Shown here: in pieces, positions 54,137 to 62,549 of the stretch | Position numbering within the stretch: the stretch's first letter is position 1 | Layout of the letters: the number at the start of each line of letters is the position of its first letter | DNA from: Clostridium_AD sp050717515 | Lineage (GTDB): Bacteria > Bacillota > Clostridia > Clostridiales > Clostridiaceae | Direction: 5' to 3' | NCBI RefSeq assembly: GCF_050717515.1 | Contig: NZ_JBOITL010000019.1 | Span: 124,001-188,000, forward strand | DNA length: 64,000 nt | The notes under the pieces: generated by a model | What the model was told of the DNA's origin: nothing | What the model saw: only the letters and a program-made list of their open reading frames with translations | Database searches by the model: none | Translations under genes and position numbers: made by a program

Positions 54137-54862
54137 ATGATAGAAACTAAAAATTTAACTAAGAAATTCGGTAGCCTAACGGTATTTGAAGATTTGAATG
54201 TAACAGTTAAAAAAGGAGAAGTACTAGTTATAATAGGACCTTCTGGTTCAGGGAAAAGCACATTTCTAAGATGTTTAAATCACCTTGAAGAGCCTGATGG
54301 GGGAGAGGTTTTTATTGAAGGCGAAAAGCTAGATGTAAAAAATAAAAAACATATGAGAAATACTATTGAAAAAGTAGGGATGGTATTCCAAAACTTTAAT
54401 CTTTTTCATCATATGACCGTACTTCAAAACGTAATTGAGGCTCCAATTACTGTTAAGCGTGAAGCTCGTGAAGAAGTATTAAAAAGAGCCGCGGGAATTA
54501 TTGAAAAGGTGGGTCTTAGTGAAAAATTAGAGAATTATCCATCAAAATTATCAGGAGGACAAAAGCAAAGAGTAGCTATAGCAAGGGCTTTAGCTATGAG
54601 ACCTGACATAATGCTCTTTGATGAACCTACCTCATCCTTAGACCCGGAGCTGGTTGGAGAGGTTTTAGGAGTAATGAAAGATCTTGCAAAAGAAGGCATG
54701 ACAATGGTGGTTGTAACCCATGAAATGGGGTTTGCCAAGGAAGTGGCAGATAGAGTCATTTTCATGGACGGAGGAAAAATAGTAGAAGAGGGAACACCAG
54801 AAGAATTTTTTACTGCTCCGAAGCAGCAGCGAACTAAAGAGTTTCTAAATAAAATACTTTAG
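54137..54862 (+). CDS. Amino-acid ABC transporter ATPase (GlnQ/ArtP type)
   Basis: About 241 aa. ATG 54137 has GGAG at five bases; GTG 54131 overlaps that site. Walker A IIGPSGSGKSTFLRCLNHLE, Q-loop VFQNFNLFHHMTVLQNV, signature LSGGQKQRVAIARALAM, Walker B IMLFDEPTSSLDPELVGEV, H-loop VVTHEMGFAKEVADRVIFMD. All are characteristic of the polar-amino-acid uptake subfamily. It drives uptake through the 53468 permease. Confidence 0.95.
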   Translation: MIETKNLTKKFGSLTVFEDLNVTVKKGEVLVIIGPSGSGKSTFLRCLNHLEEPDGGEVFIEGEKLDVKNKKHMRNTIEKVGMVFQNFNLFHHMTVLQNVIEAPITVKREAREEVLKRAAGIIEKVGLSEKLENYPSKLSGGQKQRVAIARALAMRPDIMLFDEPTSSLDPELVGEVLGVMKDLAKEGMTMVVVTHEMGFAKEVADRVIFMDGGKIVEEGTPEEFFTAPKQQRTKEFLNKIL

Positions 54863-54914
54863 ATTAAACCTAGGACATTTAAAAGTAAAAGCAAAATTGA
54901 AAGGGGATATAAAA

Positions 54915-56129
54915 ATGGAAAAAATAATTAAAGACAAAGTGGTTTTAGCGTATTCAGGAGGACTAGACACCTCTATAATAATAGCTTGGCTTAAGGAAAA
55001 TTATGATATGGATGTTATAGCAGCTTGTATTAATGTTGGTCAAGAGGATGATATGAAGGCAATAGAGAAAAAGGCTTTAAGCTCAGGAGCTCAAAAAATA
55101 TATATTGAAAATGTAACAGCTGAATTCATAAAAGATTATGTATTTAAAGGGGTTAAAGCAAATGCTACATATGAAGGAAAATATTTACTAGGTACAGCTT
55201 TTGCAAGACCATTAATAGCTAAAAAGCTTGTAGAAATTGCTCATAAAGAAGGAGCAAAATATATATGCCACGGATGTACTGGTAAGGGAAACGATCAAGT
55301 TAGATTTGAGGTGGGCATAGCAGCTATAGATCCTACAATAAAGATTATCGCCCCTTGGAGAATCTGGGATATAAAATCAAGAGAGGATGCTATAGATTAC
55401 GCGAATGCTCGCGGTATAGAAATAACAGTAACCAAAGAAAAAATATATTCAGTGGATCAAAATTTATGGCATGCAAGCCATGAAGGTGGGGATATTGAAG
55501 ATTTTAAAAACGATCATAAAAGAGACATGTATCTTATGGTTACACCTCCAGAAAAAGCTAAAGATGAAGCTACTTATGTAGATATATATTTTGAAAAGGG
55601 AATTGCCACAAAAATAGACGGCATTGAACTAGAGCCAATAGATATAGTTTCGATATTAAATAAAATTGGTGGAGAAAATGGAATAGGTATTGTAGATTTA
55701 GTAGAAAATAGACTTGTAGGAATGAAATCAAGAGGAATATATGAAACACCAGGTGGTACTATTCTTTATGCAGCTCATAAAGAGCTCGAGGAAATAACTA
55801 TAGATAAAGATACACTGCACTTTAAATACCAAGTATCACAGAAATATGGAGAATTAGTTTATGATGGTCTTTGGTTTAGCACTATGAGAGAAGCTCTTGA
55901 TGCCTTTGTAGATAAGACTCAAGAAACCGTAACAGGCTCTGTTAAATTAAAGCTGTACAAAGGAAATATTATGGTAGCAAGTAAAGAATCGCCTAATGCA
56001 CTATATGATGCAAGTATATCTTCTTTTGGTTCAAGTGTACTATATGACCATAAGGATGCAGAAGGATTTATAAACTTATTTTCATTGCCAAGTAAAATTA
56101 AGGCATACAAAAAATTAAATAATATTTAA
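54915..56129 (+). CDS. argG: Argininosuccinate synthase
   Basis: 404 aa. ATG 54915 with AAAGGGG is preferred over TTG 54897. ATP-PPase loop VVLAYSGGLDTSIIIAWL, GTAFARPLIAKKLVEIA, CHGCTGKGNDQVRFE, and the citrulline/aspartate-binding segments NLWHASHEGGDIED and RGIYETPGGTIL. It condenses citrulline and aspartate using ATP. It follows the transporter genes after 52 bases and is followed by argH, so uptake and the last two steps of arginine synthesis share one ArgR-controlled transcript. Confidence 0.97.
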   Translation: MEKIIKDKVVLAYSGGLDTSIIIAWLKENYDMDVIAACINVGQEDDMKAIEKKALSSGAQKIYIENVTAEFIKDYVFKGVKANATYEGKYLLGTAFARPLIAKKLVEIAHKEGAKYICHGCTGKGNDQVRFEVGIAAIDPTIKIIAPWRIWDIKSREDAIDYANARGIEITVTKEKIYSVDQNLWHASHEGGDIEDFKNDHKRDMYLMVTPPEKAKDEATYVDIYFEKGIATKIDGIELEPIDIVSILNKIGGENGIGIVDLVENRLVGMKSRGIYETPGGTILYAAHKELEEITIDKDTLHFKYQVSQKYGELVYDGLWFSTMREALDAFVDKTQETVTGSVKLKLYKGNIMVASKESPNALYDASISSFGSSVLYDHKDAEGFINLFSLPSKIKAYKKLNNI

Positions 56130-56171
56130 GTGAAAATACAAAATTTATAGAAGGGTTAGCTGGTGATATTT

Positions 56172-57485
56172 ATGAAACTTTGGGGTGGAAGATTTATTGA
56201 AAAAGAAAGCAGGCTTATGGAGGATTTTAATAGTTCTCTAAGCTTTGATAAAAGATTATATTATGAGGATATTATGGGTAGCATAGCTCATGTTAAAATG
56301 CTTGCTAAATGTAGCATTTTAACTTATGAGGAATGTGATACTATAGTTGGTGGATTGATTTCTATCCTTTCAGATATTGAAGAGGGAAAACTTAAAATTG
56401 AAGGTGATTATGAGGATATTCACAGTTTTATGGAAATACAACTTACAAAGCTTGTAGGCGATGTAGGTAAAAAGCTTCATACAGCAAGAAGTCGAAATGA
56501 TCAGGTTGCTGTGGATATGAGATTATATTCAAAACATAAAGCAAAGGAAGTTATTGAAAATTTAGAGGTTATTTTAAGTACTATTAAAAAAGTAGGAAAT
56601 GACAATGCTGTTATAATGCCTGGTTATACACATCTACAAAGAGCCCAACCCGTAACCTTCAAACAGCATATTATGGCATACTATAATATGCTAGGGCGAG
56701 ATGTGAAAAGGATTATAAGTGCTATTGACATTATGGATGAAAATCCTCTTGGATGTTGTGCTCTAGCAGGCACAACCTATGATACAGATAGAAGTCTTAC
56801 AACGACAGAACTGGGATTTAAAAAACCAGTAGATAATTTTATGGATGGGGTAAGTGATAGAGATTATCTATTAGAACTTTTATCATGTTTTTCTATAATA
56901 ATGATGCATCTTAGTAGACTCAGTGAGGAACTCATTTTATGGAGTAGTAAGGAATTTAATTTTATTGAAATTAGTGATGAATTCTCTACTGGCAGTAGTA
57001 TAATGCCACAAAAAAGAAATCCAGATGCAGCAGAATTAATTAGAGGGAAAACTGGAAGAGTATATGGAGATTTAATGAGTTTGCTTACCACTATGAAAGG
57101 CATTCCACTAGCTTATAATAAAGATATGCAAGAAGATAAGGAGCCTTTCTTTGACGGAGCGTCTACAGTATTAAAATGCATAAAGATTATGAATGGAATG
57201 CTAAGTTCTTTAAAGATTAAAAAGGATAATATGTATAATGCAGTTAAAACAGGATTTTTAAATGCTACGGAAGCTGCAGATTATCTTGTAAATAAGGGCG
57301 CAGCCTTTAGAGATGCTCATGGAGTTATAGGTGCTATAGTGTTACATTGTGAACAAAATCATAAGGCTATAGAGGATTTAAGTTTACAAGAGCTTAAGGT
57401 CTTTAGCGATTTATTCCAAAATGATGTATATGAATTTATAGATTATGAAAATACTTTAAGTAGAGGCATAAAAAAAGAAATGTAA
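56172..57485 (+). CDS. argH: Argininosuccinate lyase
   Basis: 437 aa from ATG 56172 (GGTGAT upstream; GTG 56163 also in frame). The start MKLWGGRFIEKESRLMEDFNSS is diagnostic. Superfamily signature GSSIMPQKRNPDAAELIRGK (with the catalytic Ser of the mobile loop), HTARSRNDQVAVDMRL and GYTHLQRAQPVTFKQH (His region) are present. Somewhat shorter than the common ~460 aa, with a short C terminus. Splits argininosuccinate into arginine and fumarate. Last gene of the operon. Confidence 0.96.
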   Translation: MKLWGGRFIEKESRLMEDFNSSLSFDKRLYYEDIMGSIAHVKMLAKCSILTYEECDTIVGGLISILSDIEEGKLKIEGDYEDIHSFMEIQLTKLVGDVGKKLHTARSRNDQVAVDMRLYSKHKAKEVIENLEVILSTIKKVGNDNAVIMPGYTHLQRAQPVTFKQHIMAYYNMLGRDVKRIISAIDIMDENPLGCCALAGTTYDTDRSLTTTELGFKKPVDNFMDGVSDRDYLLELLSCFSIIMMHLSRLSEELILWSSKEFNFIEISDEFSTGSSIMPQKRNPDAAELIRGKTGRVYGDLMSLLTTMKGIPLAYNKDMQEDKEPFFDGASTVLKCIKIMNGMLSSLKIKKDNMYNAVKTGFLNATEAADYLVNKGAAFRDAHGVIGAIVLHCEQNHKAIEDLSLQELKVFSDLFQNDVYEFIDYENTLSRGIKKEM

Positions 57486-57519
57486 TGACCCCTCGGGGTG
57501 GTAAAAAGCCCTTTTAAAT

Positions 57520-57560
57520 AAAAACAAGTAACTGTTGCCCCCCAACAGTTACTTGTTTTT
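57520..57560. terminator. Bidirectional terminator after argH
   Basis: Perfect stem AAAAACAAGTAACTGTTG / CAACAGTTACTTGTTTTT with a CCCCC loop. It serves argH and the convergent gene at 57560. Confidence 0.95.
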
Positions 57561-58429
57561 TAGTAGTTAAAATCATTAAGACAATTTTTAATTCCACCTA
57601 CAGTTTCAGGCAAATCAATACCCTGCTTTTTTAATTTATTATTACTTATTCGAAGGTCCCTTGGATGGTCATTATACTTATCAATATCTTTTTCTAAATA
57701 ATTATCGGCTTTATGGCCTAAGCCAATTTCTTTTAATATGAGCAATGCTATATCATAAGTGCTTAAATCATTTTCACTTCCTGTGTGATAAATTCCGTAG
57801 GGAAGATTAAAAATTTTATGAAAGTTTTCTATTAAATCGTAAACATAAGTCATTCCTCTAAATTCATTTATGGGTAATTTTATTTTCTTATCTTTTAAAA
57901 CAGAAGATACAACATTCCATAGAATATTAGAACTTACCCTGCAGTTTTTTTCTGGAAATCCAAACAACCAACTAAATCTTAAAATCCATAGTTCATCAAT
58001 AATTCCTTTTAATTCATTTTCAGCTTGGAGTTTGTGTTTTCCATAAACTGTATTAGGTATTGGAATGCTATTTTCATTATAGGGTCCTGATTCAAAATTG
58101 CCATTAAAAATCTGTTCAGAACTTAAATATACTAACTTGGATTTTGTTAGATTGCAAGCTTTAGCAATGTTAATTGAACCTTTAACATTTATTTCATAAG
58201 AAAGTTTTGGACTTCTTTCACACAAACCAGTATCAGCAATGGCAGCAGTATGTATTACATAGTCAGGTTTAAAGTTTTGAATTATTTCTAAGCACTTACC
58301 TTCATCTGTTATATCTAGGTCGCTATGGGCTAATGGGAGTATTTCGTATTTATTCTTATAATATGTATAAAACCTTGATGCAAAGAAACCGTTAGCACCT
58401 GTTAATAATATTTTTTTAATATAAATCAC
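57560..58429 (-). CDS. RfbD-like sugar-nucleotide reductase (extended SDR)
   Basis: 289 aa. Rossmann motif KILLTGANGFFASRFYTYYK, then SDLDITDEGKCLEIIQNFKPDYVIHTAA, LVYLSSEQIFNG, the active-site Tyr-Lys in NTVYGKHKLQAEN, and LRFSWLFGF. It resembles dTDP-4-dehydrorhamnose reductase (RfbD/RmlD). No other rhamnose genes are near, so the substrate is uncertain. GTG start with GAGGTG overlapping it; the real start may lie slightly inside. Confidence 0.82.
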   Translation of the reverse strand: MIYIKKILLTGANGFFASRFYTYYKNKYEILPLAHSDLDITDEGKCLEIIQNFKPDYVIHTAAIADTGLCERSPKLSYEINVKGSINIAKACNLTKSKLVYLSSEQIFNGNFESGPYNENSIPIPNTVYGKHKLQAENELKGIIDELWILRFSWLFGFPEKNCRVSSNILWNVVSSVLKDKKIKLPINEFRGMTYVYDLIENFHKIFNLPYGIYHTGSENDLSTYDIALLILKEIGLGHKADNYLEKDIDKYNDHPRDLRISNNKLKKQGIDLPETVGGIKNCLNDFNY

Positions 58430-58535
58430 CTCGTTTTTTCTTTATAATTATAATATCATAAAATTTAAATTATGACCAAATTTAGTTAATACATCTTAAA
58501 TAATAAATTATAGCAAGTTACTTAAAAGTAAAACA

Positions 58536-58631
58536 ATGATTGTAGTAGATAAAGCAGCATTTATGCGTATGTTGCTGAGGAACATACGCATAAAAAATGG
58601 TCATGAAGTTGTGGAAGAAGCATGTTTTTAG
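58536..58631 (+). pseudogene. CheY-like receiver fragment
   Basis: A 31-codon frame reads MIVVDKAAFMRMLLRNIRIK then NGHEVVEEACF and stops. It follows the opening of CheY (..VDDAAFMRMmLrnIl.kNGyEVVgEA..), but has VDKA for the acidic VDDA and ends before the phosphorylated Asp. A 14-bp hairpin (58560-58573/58581-58594) lies inside. It is a remnant, not a working receiver. Confidence 0.72.
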
Positions 58632-58640
58632 TAATTCTTG

Positions 58641-59651
58641 TTATTTAAAAGAATTACCTCTGAAGATTAAATGTTTATTATAATTATTTTCCCAACTCTT
58701 AAGGAATTCTCTCGCACAAACTTCACCTGAATTATATAAATCCATAATTTTCTTATTGGAAATATTAAAATCTGTGGTTTTAATATCAAGAGTATCAATT
58801 TTTACAGTTCGCAAGTAATCCATTTCTCTTATATGAATATCATCTTGTGCTTCTAGCATAGTCTCAATAATTGAACTAGTGAAATTCAAGATATTTGTGA
58901 TTTTATGTTCTCGCACCTCTGTGTTTCCACCTAGTTTAAAACCAATGGTTGGGCAGCTGGGAATGCCATTTACATCAAAAATCCAAACCGGGTAATTGCT
59001 TAGAACCCCGCCATCAACAATGAGAGACTTTTTATTAGTATTTACATTATACAAATTTACTGGCTGGAAAAAGTAGGGGATGGATATACTCATCCTTACT
59101 GCCAGACTCACTTGGAGTTCATCAGGATTTATGCCATAGTCTGCAATATCTTCTGGTAGTATTAGCATCTTCCCATTGCTAATATCTGTTGCTATAATAT
59201 GCAGTTTGTATTTTCTTTTGTACTTGTTATTATTTAAAAGAATACCCTTTTCATCCGGTATAATCAAATCTCCAAAGGTTACTTTTCTTTCGCTTTTAAA
59301 CGAGAGTTTATTTGAAAGAGCTTCATCAATCCAGTTCTTTAAATAATCACCATTAAAAATTCCTTTCTTAAAAATCATATTATAAAAATTAGAGAATATA
59401 GGTATATTAAAACGATTTTTATCAGCAATTTTCTTAAAGTCTAGCTGTAGCATTAATCTTTTTATCTCTTCAGCACAGCAACCTACTGCAACTAGTGTAG
59501 CCACAATAGAGCCAGCTGATGTTCCTGAAATATTTTTCCAATGATATTCATTATCTTCAAATGTCTTTAAGGCGCCCACAAGGCCAATACCTTTAACTCC
59601 ACCACCTTCAAACACTGCATCTGCAAATTTTATATTGTTAAGAACACCCAT
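58641..59651 (-). CDS. Patatin-like phospholipase
   Basis: About 336 aa; ATG 59651 has AAGGGGTG at correct spacing. Motifs are the oxyanion loop FEGGGVKGIGLVGAL, nucleophile elbow GTSAGSIVATL (Ser ~45), and catalytic Asp in VDGGVLSNYPVWIFD. It is an acyl hydrolase on phospholipids or other lipids; no signal peptide, so it acts inside the cell. Single gene. Bacterial patatins also occur as effectors, but no sensor gene stands next to it. Confidence 0.9.
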   Translation of the reverse strand: MGVLNNIKFADAVFEGGGVKGIGLVGALKTFEDNEYHWKNISGTSAGSIVATLVAVGCCAEEIKRLMLQLDFKKIADKNRFNIPIFSNFYNMIFKKGIFNGDYLKNWIDEALSNKLSFKSERKVTFGDLIIPDEKGILLNNNKYKRKYKLHIIATDISNGKMLILPEDIADYGINPDELQVSLAVRMSISIPYFFQPVNLYNVNTNKKSLIVDGGVLSNYPVWIFDVNGIPSCPTIGFKLGGNTEVREHKITNILNFTSSIIETMLEAQDDIHIREMDYLRTVKIDTLDIKTTDFNISNKKIMDLYNSGEVCAREFLKSWENNYNKHLIFRGNSFK

Positions 59652-59782
59652 ATAGATCACCCCTTACGAGTATCATATGATTAACAATACCATCTTGTCA
59701 TATGTTAAAAAAATAAACTTCATTTACACATCTTCTAAGAAATGAATATAATAGAATATAATAATTGTAATAGGTGAATTAT

Positions 59783-60079
59783 ATGAAAAAATTAGAAGAT
59801 TACACACCTAATGAATTAGCTACTTTATCAACAATAATAGGGATTATTATTGCATCTAAATATAATATTAACCAACAAAATGTGGTAGGCAATTTTTTAG
59901 ATGGTGTGGGACAGACTTTATTTATAATTGCAGCCCAGGCTCAAAATTTACAACAACAATCAGGAAATTCTGATACGAAAAATGGAAATAATAATTCAAA
60001 TAGCAGTAACGTGCATTTGCAAAAACAAATAGATGAACTTAAAGAACATATCAAAAAGTTTCAAAATAATATGAAATGA
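59783..60079 (+). CDS. Small hypothetical protein with hydrophobic core and Asn-rich linker
   Basis: 98 aa from ATG 59783 (AGGTGA upstream; GTG 59774 also in frame). The first half (KLEDYTPNELATLSTIIGIIIASKYNINQQN..) is amphipathic. Then come an Asn/Ser/Gln linker (about 55-77) and a short coiled coil (LQKQIDELKEHIKKFQ). The first part resembles small clostridial proteins of unknown role. Not recognised further. Confidence 0.65.
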   Translation: MKKLEDYTPNELATLSTIIGIIIASKYNINQQNVVGNFLDGVGQTLFIIAAQAQNLQQQSGNSDTKNGNNNSNSSNVHLQKQIDELKEHIKKFQNNMK

Positions 60080-60333
60080 TAAATAAAATGCCTTGCTTAA
60101 AACTAATTAAGTTGGGTGTTTAATTTTTATGTGAGTAAGATTGTATTATAAATTAATAGTTGTGAGATTATATGAACAAAAACAGGCTTATAGTGTGTGT
60201 GTTATGTTATTATTTACAAGAATATGTTTATTTAATTTTATATATGGTATATTATACATAATGATTTAAAATTATACATAAAAACTTAAATGATTACTAT
60301 AATGCAATAAAATAATCATTTGATAAAATCTGA
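60080..60333. other. Gene-free AT-rich stretch
   Basis: No terminator is clear. A 29-codon frame from ATG 60171 (Tyr/Leu/Val-rich) lacks a ribosome site and is not supported. It could hold decayed parts of the radical-SAM gene whose end follows. Confidence 0.4.
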
Positions 60334-60525
60334 TTTAGAGATTATGCGTCTAACGTTTTATTTAAAACAATTAGGAATTTAAAAAATTCTAAATGTGAAG
60401 TATTAAGTAGCTGTAATGGAGGTTGTGTTGGTATAGCATATAGTGAATATAAAGATATTAATTGTGCAGATCCAAGATGTAATTACAACATTGGAGGAAT
60501 ATTGAATAATGCAGATCAAAGATAA
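60334..60525 (+). pseudogene. C-terminal SPASM-type fragment of a radical SAM protein
   Basis: The frame opens after a stop at 60331 and reads ..NSKCEVLSSCNGGCVGIAYS then EYKDINCADPRCNYNIGG.. to TAA 60525. Cys spacing C..C-NGG-C...C...C is that of SPASM cluster ligands at the end of peptide-modifying radical SAM enzymes. The catalytic N-terminal CxxxCxxC half is absent. It overlaps the start of the MFS gene by 17 bases, as in an original operon. Confidence 0.65.
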
Positions 60526-61744
60526 TACTAGTAACAAAAAAAATAAAAAAATACTTAAATTTATAAAAACTCCATTTAATGAATTTTTAAACTTTGACAG
60601 TGATGTCAAGAAATATATGATGATGCATTGGTGTGGTGGTTTTTTGTTAATATATACAACGGTACTACCCGTTTTCATGTACAAGATGGGAATCAATATT
60701 ATAACGGCTAGTACTATATTTAGTATTGCTGCTATATTTGATATGGTTTTAACATATGTTATAAGTAAATTTATCGATAAGGTATCTCCCAATACTTGTA
60801 TTGCATTAGATTGGTTAACAGAAGCTCTTCCACCATTAATTTATTTTATTGCCAGTACTGGATTTCACTTTTTTTTGGGAGCAGTAACAAGTAGAGTTAC
60901 AAATGTGCTTAATTCTTCATATCAAATATATGAAAATGAGATATATTCTGAAGATAAGAGGAGTTTAATATATACATATCATTTAATTACTCCAGAAATA
61001 TTTTCGATTATTTTTTACCCTATAATTGGATATATATTAACTTATAAGTATCCATCAATTAATTCATTTAGAATATTATTTCTAGTGTGTGGTTTAGGCT
61101 ATTTATTTGTTGCATTAATACCATATAAATGTTTGAAATGGGTTGAGCCTGTAAAAATTAAAACTAATAAAAGTTTAATAAAATTTTCCAAAAGTTTATA
61201 TATGATTGCTTCGGCACAAATATTGATTAATGCTGCTCTTGGGCTTGTTTCCGGTTTATTAATTAGTTATTATATTTTAGATAAGATGAACGGAACAGTA
61301 ATGATAATAATATTATTAGAAGTTGCTAGTTCATTAATTATTTTAATAACTGGGTTAGTTACAAAAAATCTTACTTCCTTTATAGCCGAAGAAAAAATTG
61401 TACAAATAAGTTTAATTTTTTTTATTTTATTTATAATGTTAATGATAATTTCTAAAAATTATATTCTAATATTCATAGCTTATTCATTTAAAGCAATTGG
61501 TAATACTATATGGTTTCCAAGTCATAATTCTTTATTGATGAAATATATTCCTAAAGAGAGAAGAGGGGAAGTTTTTGGAAATATAAGCTCAGCTAATAAG
61601 TTGATAGGTATTATATCTCCAATATTATCAGGTATATTAGCATTACAGTTTGGATATTTTGTGCCATTTAGCCTATCAATAATGATATTTATTATTGTAG
61701 TAATTATTTATCAAAGAATATTTAGACACAAAATAATTGAATAA
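60509..61744 (+). CDS. MFS transporter, possible peptide/antibiotic exporter
   Basis: 411 aa with about twelve hydrophobic helices. N-terminal cytosolic ~35 residues are Lys-rich; helix 1 is CGGFLLIYTTVLPVFMYKMG. C-terminal half contains FPSHNSLLMKYIPKERRGEVFG, a typical MFS loop. GGAGG at 60493 gives ATG 60509 (11 bases) or TTG 60502. Overlap with the SPASM fragment suggests it once exported the peptide made by that enzyme (inference). Confidence 0.82.
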   Translation: MQIKDNTSNKKNKKILKFIKTPFNEFLNFDSDVKKYMMMHWCGGFLLIYTTVLPVFMYKMGINIITASTIFSIAAIFDMVLTYVISKFIDKVSPNTCIALDWLTEALPPLIYFIASTGFHFFLGAVTSRVTNVLNSSYQIYENEIYSEDKRSLIYTYHLITPEIFSIIFYPIIGYILTYKYPSINSFRILFLVCGLGYLFVALIPYKCLKWVEPVKIKTNKSLIKFSKSLYMIASAQILINAALGLVSGLLISYYILDKMNGTVMIIILLEVASSLIILITGLVTKNLTSFIAEEKIVQISLIFFILFIMLMIISKNYILIFIAYSFKAIGNTIWFPSHNSLLMKYIPKERRGEVFGNISSANKLIGIISPILSGILALQFGYFVPFSLSIMIFIIVVIIYQRIFRHKIIE

Positions 61745-62042
61745 TAAATTATGTGATTTTATTACTTGGGCTGCTAGTATTGGCTACTACACTAGCATAG
61801 TGATAAAAGCAATTCTTTTTGTGCATAAAATAGAACTACGAGGTTTATGTAGATAAATTATTTATAATCAAAAGAGTATGGCGAATTTGCTGACCACTCT
61901 AGTAAATTGCATTTAAATATATAAAGTTTAGCTATACTTTTTTTGCCATGGTTACCATTAAAATAATGTTATAAAATATAATAAATATGTACATTCTATT
62001 AGTAGAACAAGAAACGAATCAATTTAAAGGAGGTCACATAGT
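61745..62042. other. Intergenic region before the SASP gene
   Basis: A small hairpin TGCTAGT..ACTAGCA (about 61770-61798) lacks a T tract. The rest is AT-rich. A spore-specific promoter for the SASP gene is expected but cannot be placed with confidence. AAAGGAGG precedes the start. Confidence 0.4.
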
Positions 62043-62225
62043 ATGGCATACAGAAGTTTAGTACCAGAAGCAAAAGCAGGATTAAACAAATTTAAAATGG
62101 AAACTGCAAATCAGTTAGGAGTAAGCTTTACAGACTATAATGGTGACTTAACATCAAGACAATGTGGTTCAGTTGGTGGAGAAATGGTTAAAAAAATGGT
62201 AGAGCAATACGAAAGAAATTTATAA
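62043..62225 (+). CDS. Alpha/beta-type small acid-soluble spore protein
   Basis: 60 aa, the normal size. LVPEAKAGLNKFKMETANQLGV is the first helix with the germination-protease site region, and YNGDLTSRQCGSVGGEMVKKMVEQYE the second conserved DNA-binding helix. These proteins coat and protect spore DNA. The protease site reads MET-A rather than the usual xE-[IF]-A, a deviation. GGAGG ribosome site; terminator follows. Confidence 0.93.
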   Translation: MAYRSLVPEAKAGLNKFKMETANQLGVSFTDYNGDLTSRQCGSVGGEMVKKMVEQYERNL

Positions 62226-62235
62226 TTTTAATTAG

Positions 62236-62270
62236 ATAGGGTGTGCAGCAAAACTGTATATCCTATTTTT
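62236..62270 (+). terminator. Terminator of the SASP gene
   Basis: 13-bp stem ATAGGGTGTGCAG / CTGTATATCCTAT (three G-T pairs), CAAAA loop, then TTTTT. Confidence 0.85.
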
Positions 62271-62334
62271 CTTATGTATCCAAATAAGATTTGAATTTAC
62301 AATAGATAAATAATCAGCTATTTAGGATACCTAT

Positions 62335-62363
62335 TTGACTTATGTTAAACAAAGAGATATAAT
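62335..62363 (+). promoter_or_regulatory. Promoter of tRNA-Glu
   Basis: TTGACT (62335-62340), 17 bases, TATAAT (62358-62363), 20 bases before the tRNA 5' end. Confidence 0.85.
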
Positions 62364-62383
62364 AAATCTCGTAGTGTTAATAC

Positions 62384-62458
62384 GGCTCCTTGGTCAAGAG
62401 GTTAAGACACCACCCTCTCACGGTGGAATCAGGGGTTCAATTCCCCTAGGAGTCACCA
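62384..62458 (+). tRNA. tRNA-Glu (anticodon CTC)
   Basis: Full cloverleaf: acceptor GGCTCCT / AGGAGTC, D arm with GGTCAAGAGGTT, anticodon stem CCACC / GGTGG around loop CTCTCAC (anticodon CTC), T arm AGGGGTTCAATTCCCCT, and encoded CCA. It reads GAG, probably as a second Glu isoacceptor besides TTC. Confidence 0.95.
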
Positions 62459-62472
62459 AAACACAAACGTTG

Positions 62473-62515
62473 ATATAGCAGGCTTTACAGCAATGTAAAG
62501 CCTGCTATATTTTTA
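62473..62515 (+). terminator. Terminator of tRNA-Glu
   Basis: Perfect 17-bp stem ATATAGCAGGCTTTACA / TGTAAAGCCTGCTATAT with GCAA loop and TTTTATTTT. Confidence 0.95.
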
Positions 62516-62519
62516 TTTT

Positions 62520-62549
62520 CCCACACCTTTCCCACACCTTTCCCACACA
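62520..62549. repeat. Tandem CCCACACCTTT repeat behind the tRNA
   Basis: CCCACACCTTT (62520-62530), an exact second copy (62531-62541) and a third start CCCACAC. On the minus strand it encodes V/G/K/W-rich codons such as GKGVGKVWE, like the C-terminal tail of some tyrosine integrases, and it lies directly after a tRNA. Probably an insertion scar. Confidence 0.55.

Noticed and set aside
58641..59651. Patatin as effector of a CBASS-type defence system
   Set aside because: No cyclase or other sensor gene is adjacent; it is a single gene between a reductase and a small hypothetical protein.
60171..60260. 29-codon Tyr/Val/Leu-rich frame that could be a RiPP precursor before the SPASM remnant
   Set aside because: No ribosome site, no leader/core pattern, and composition typical of random AT-rich sequence.
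62520..62549. CCCACACCTTT units as a CRISPR array start
   Set aside because: Units are contiguous without spacers and only 2.5 copies; no cas gene in the window. No CRISPR array was found anywhere.
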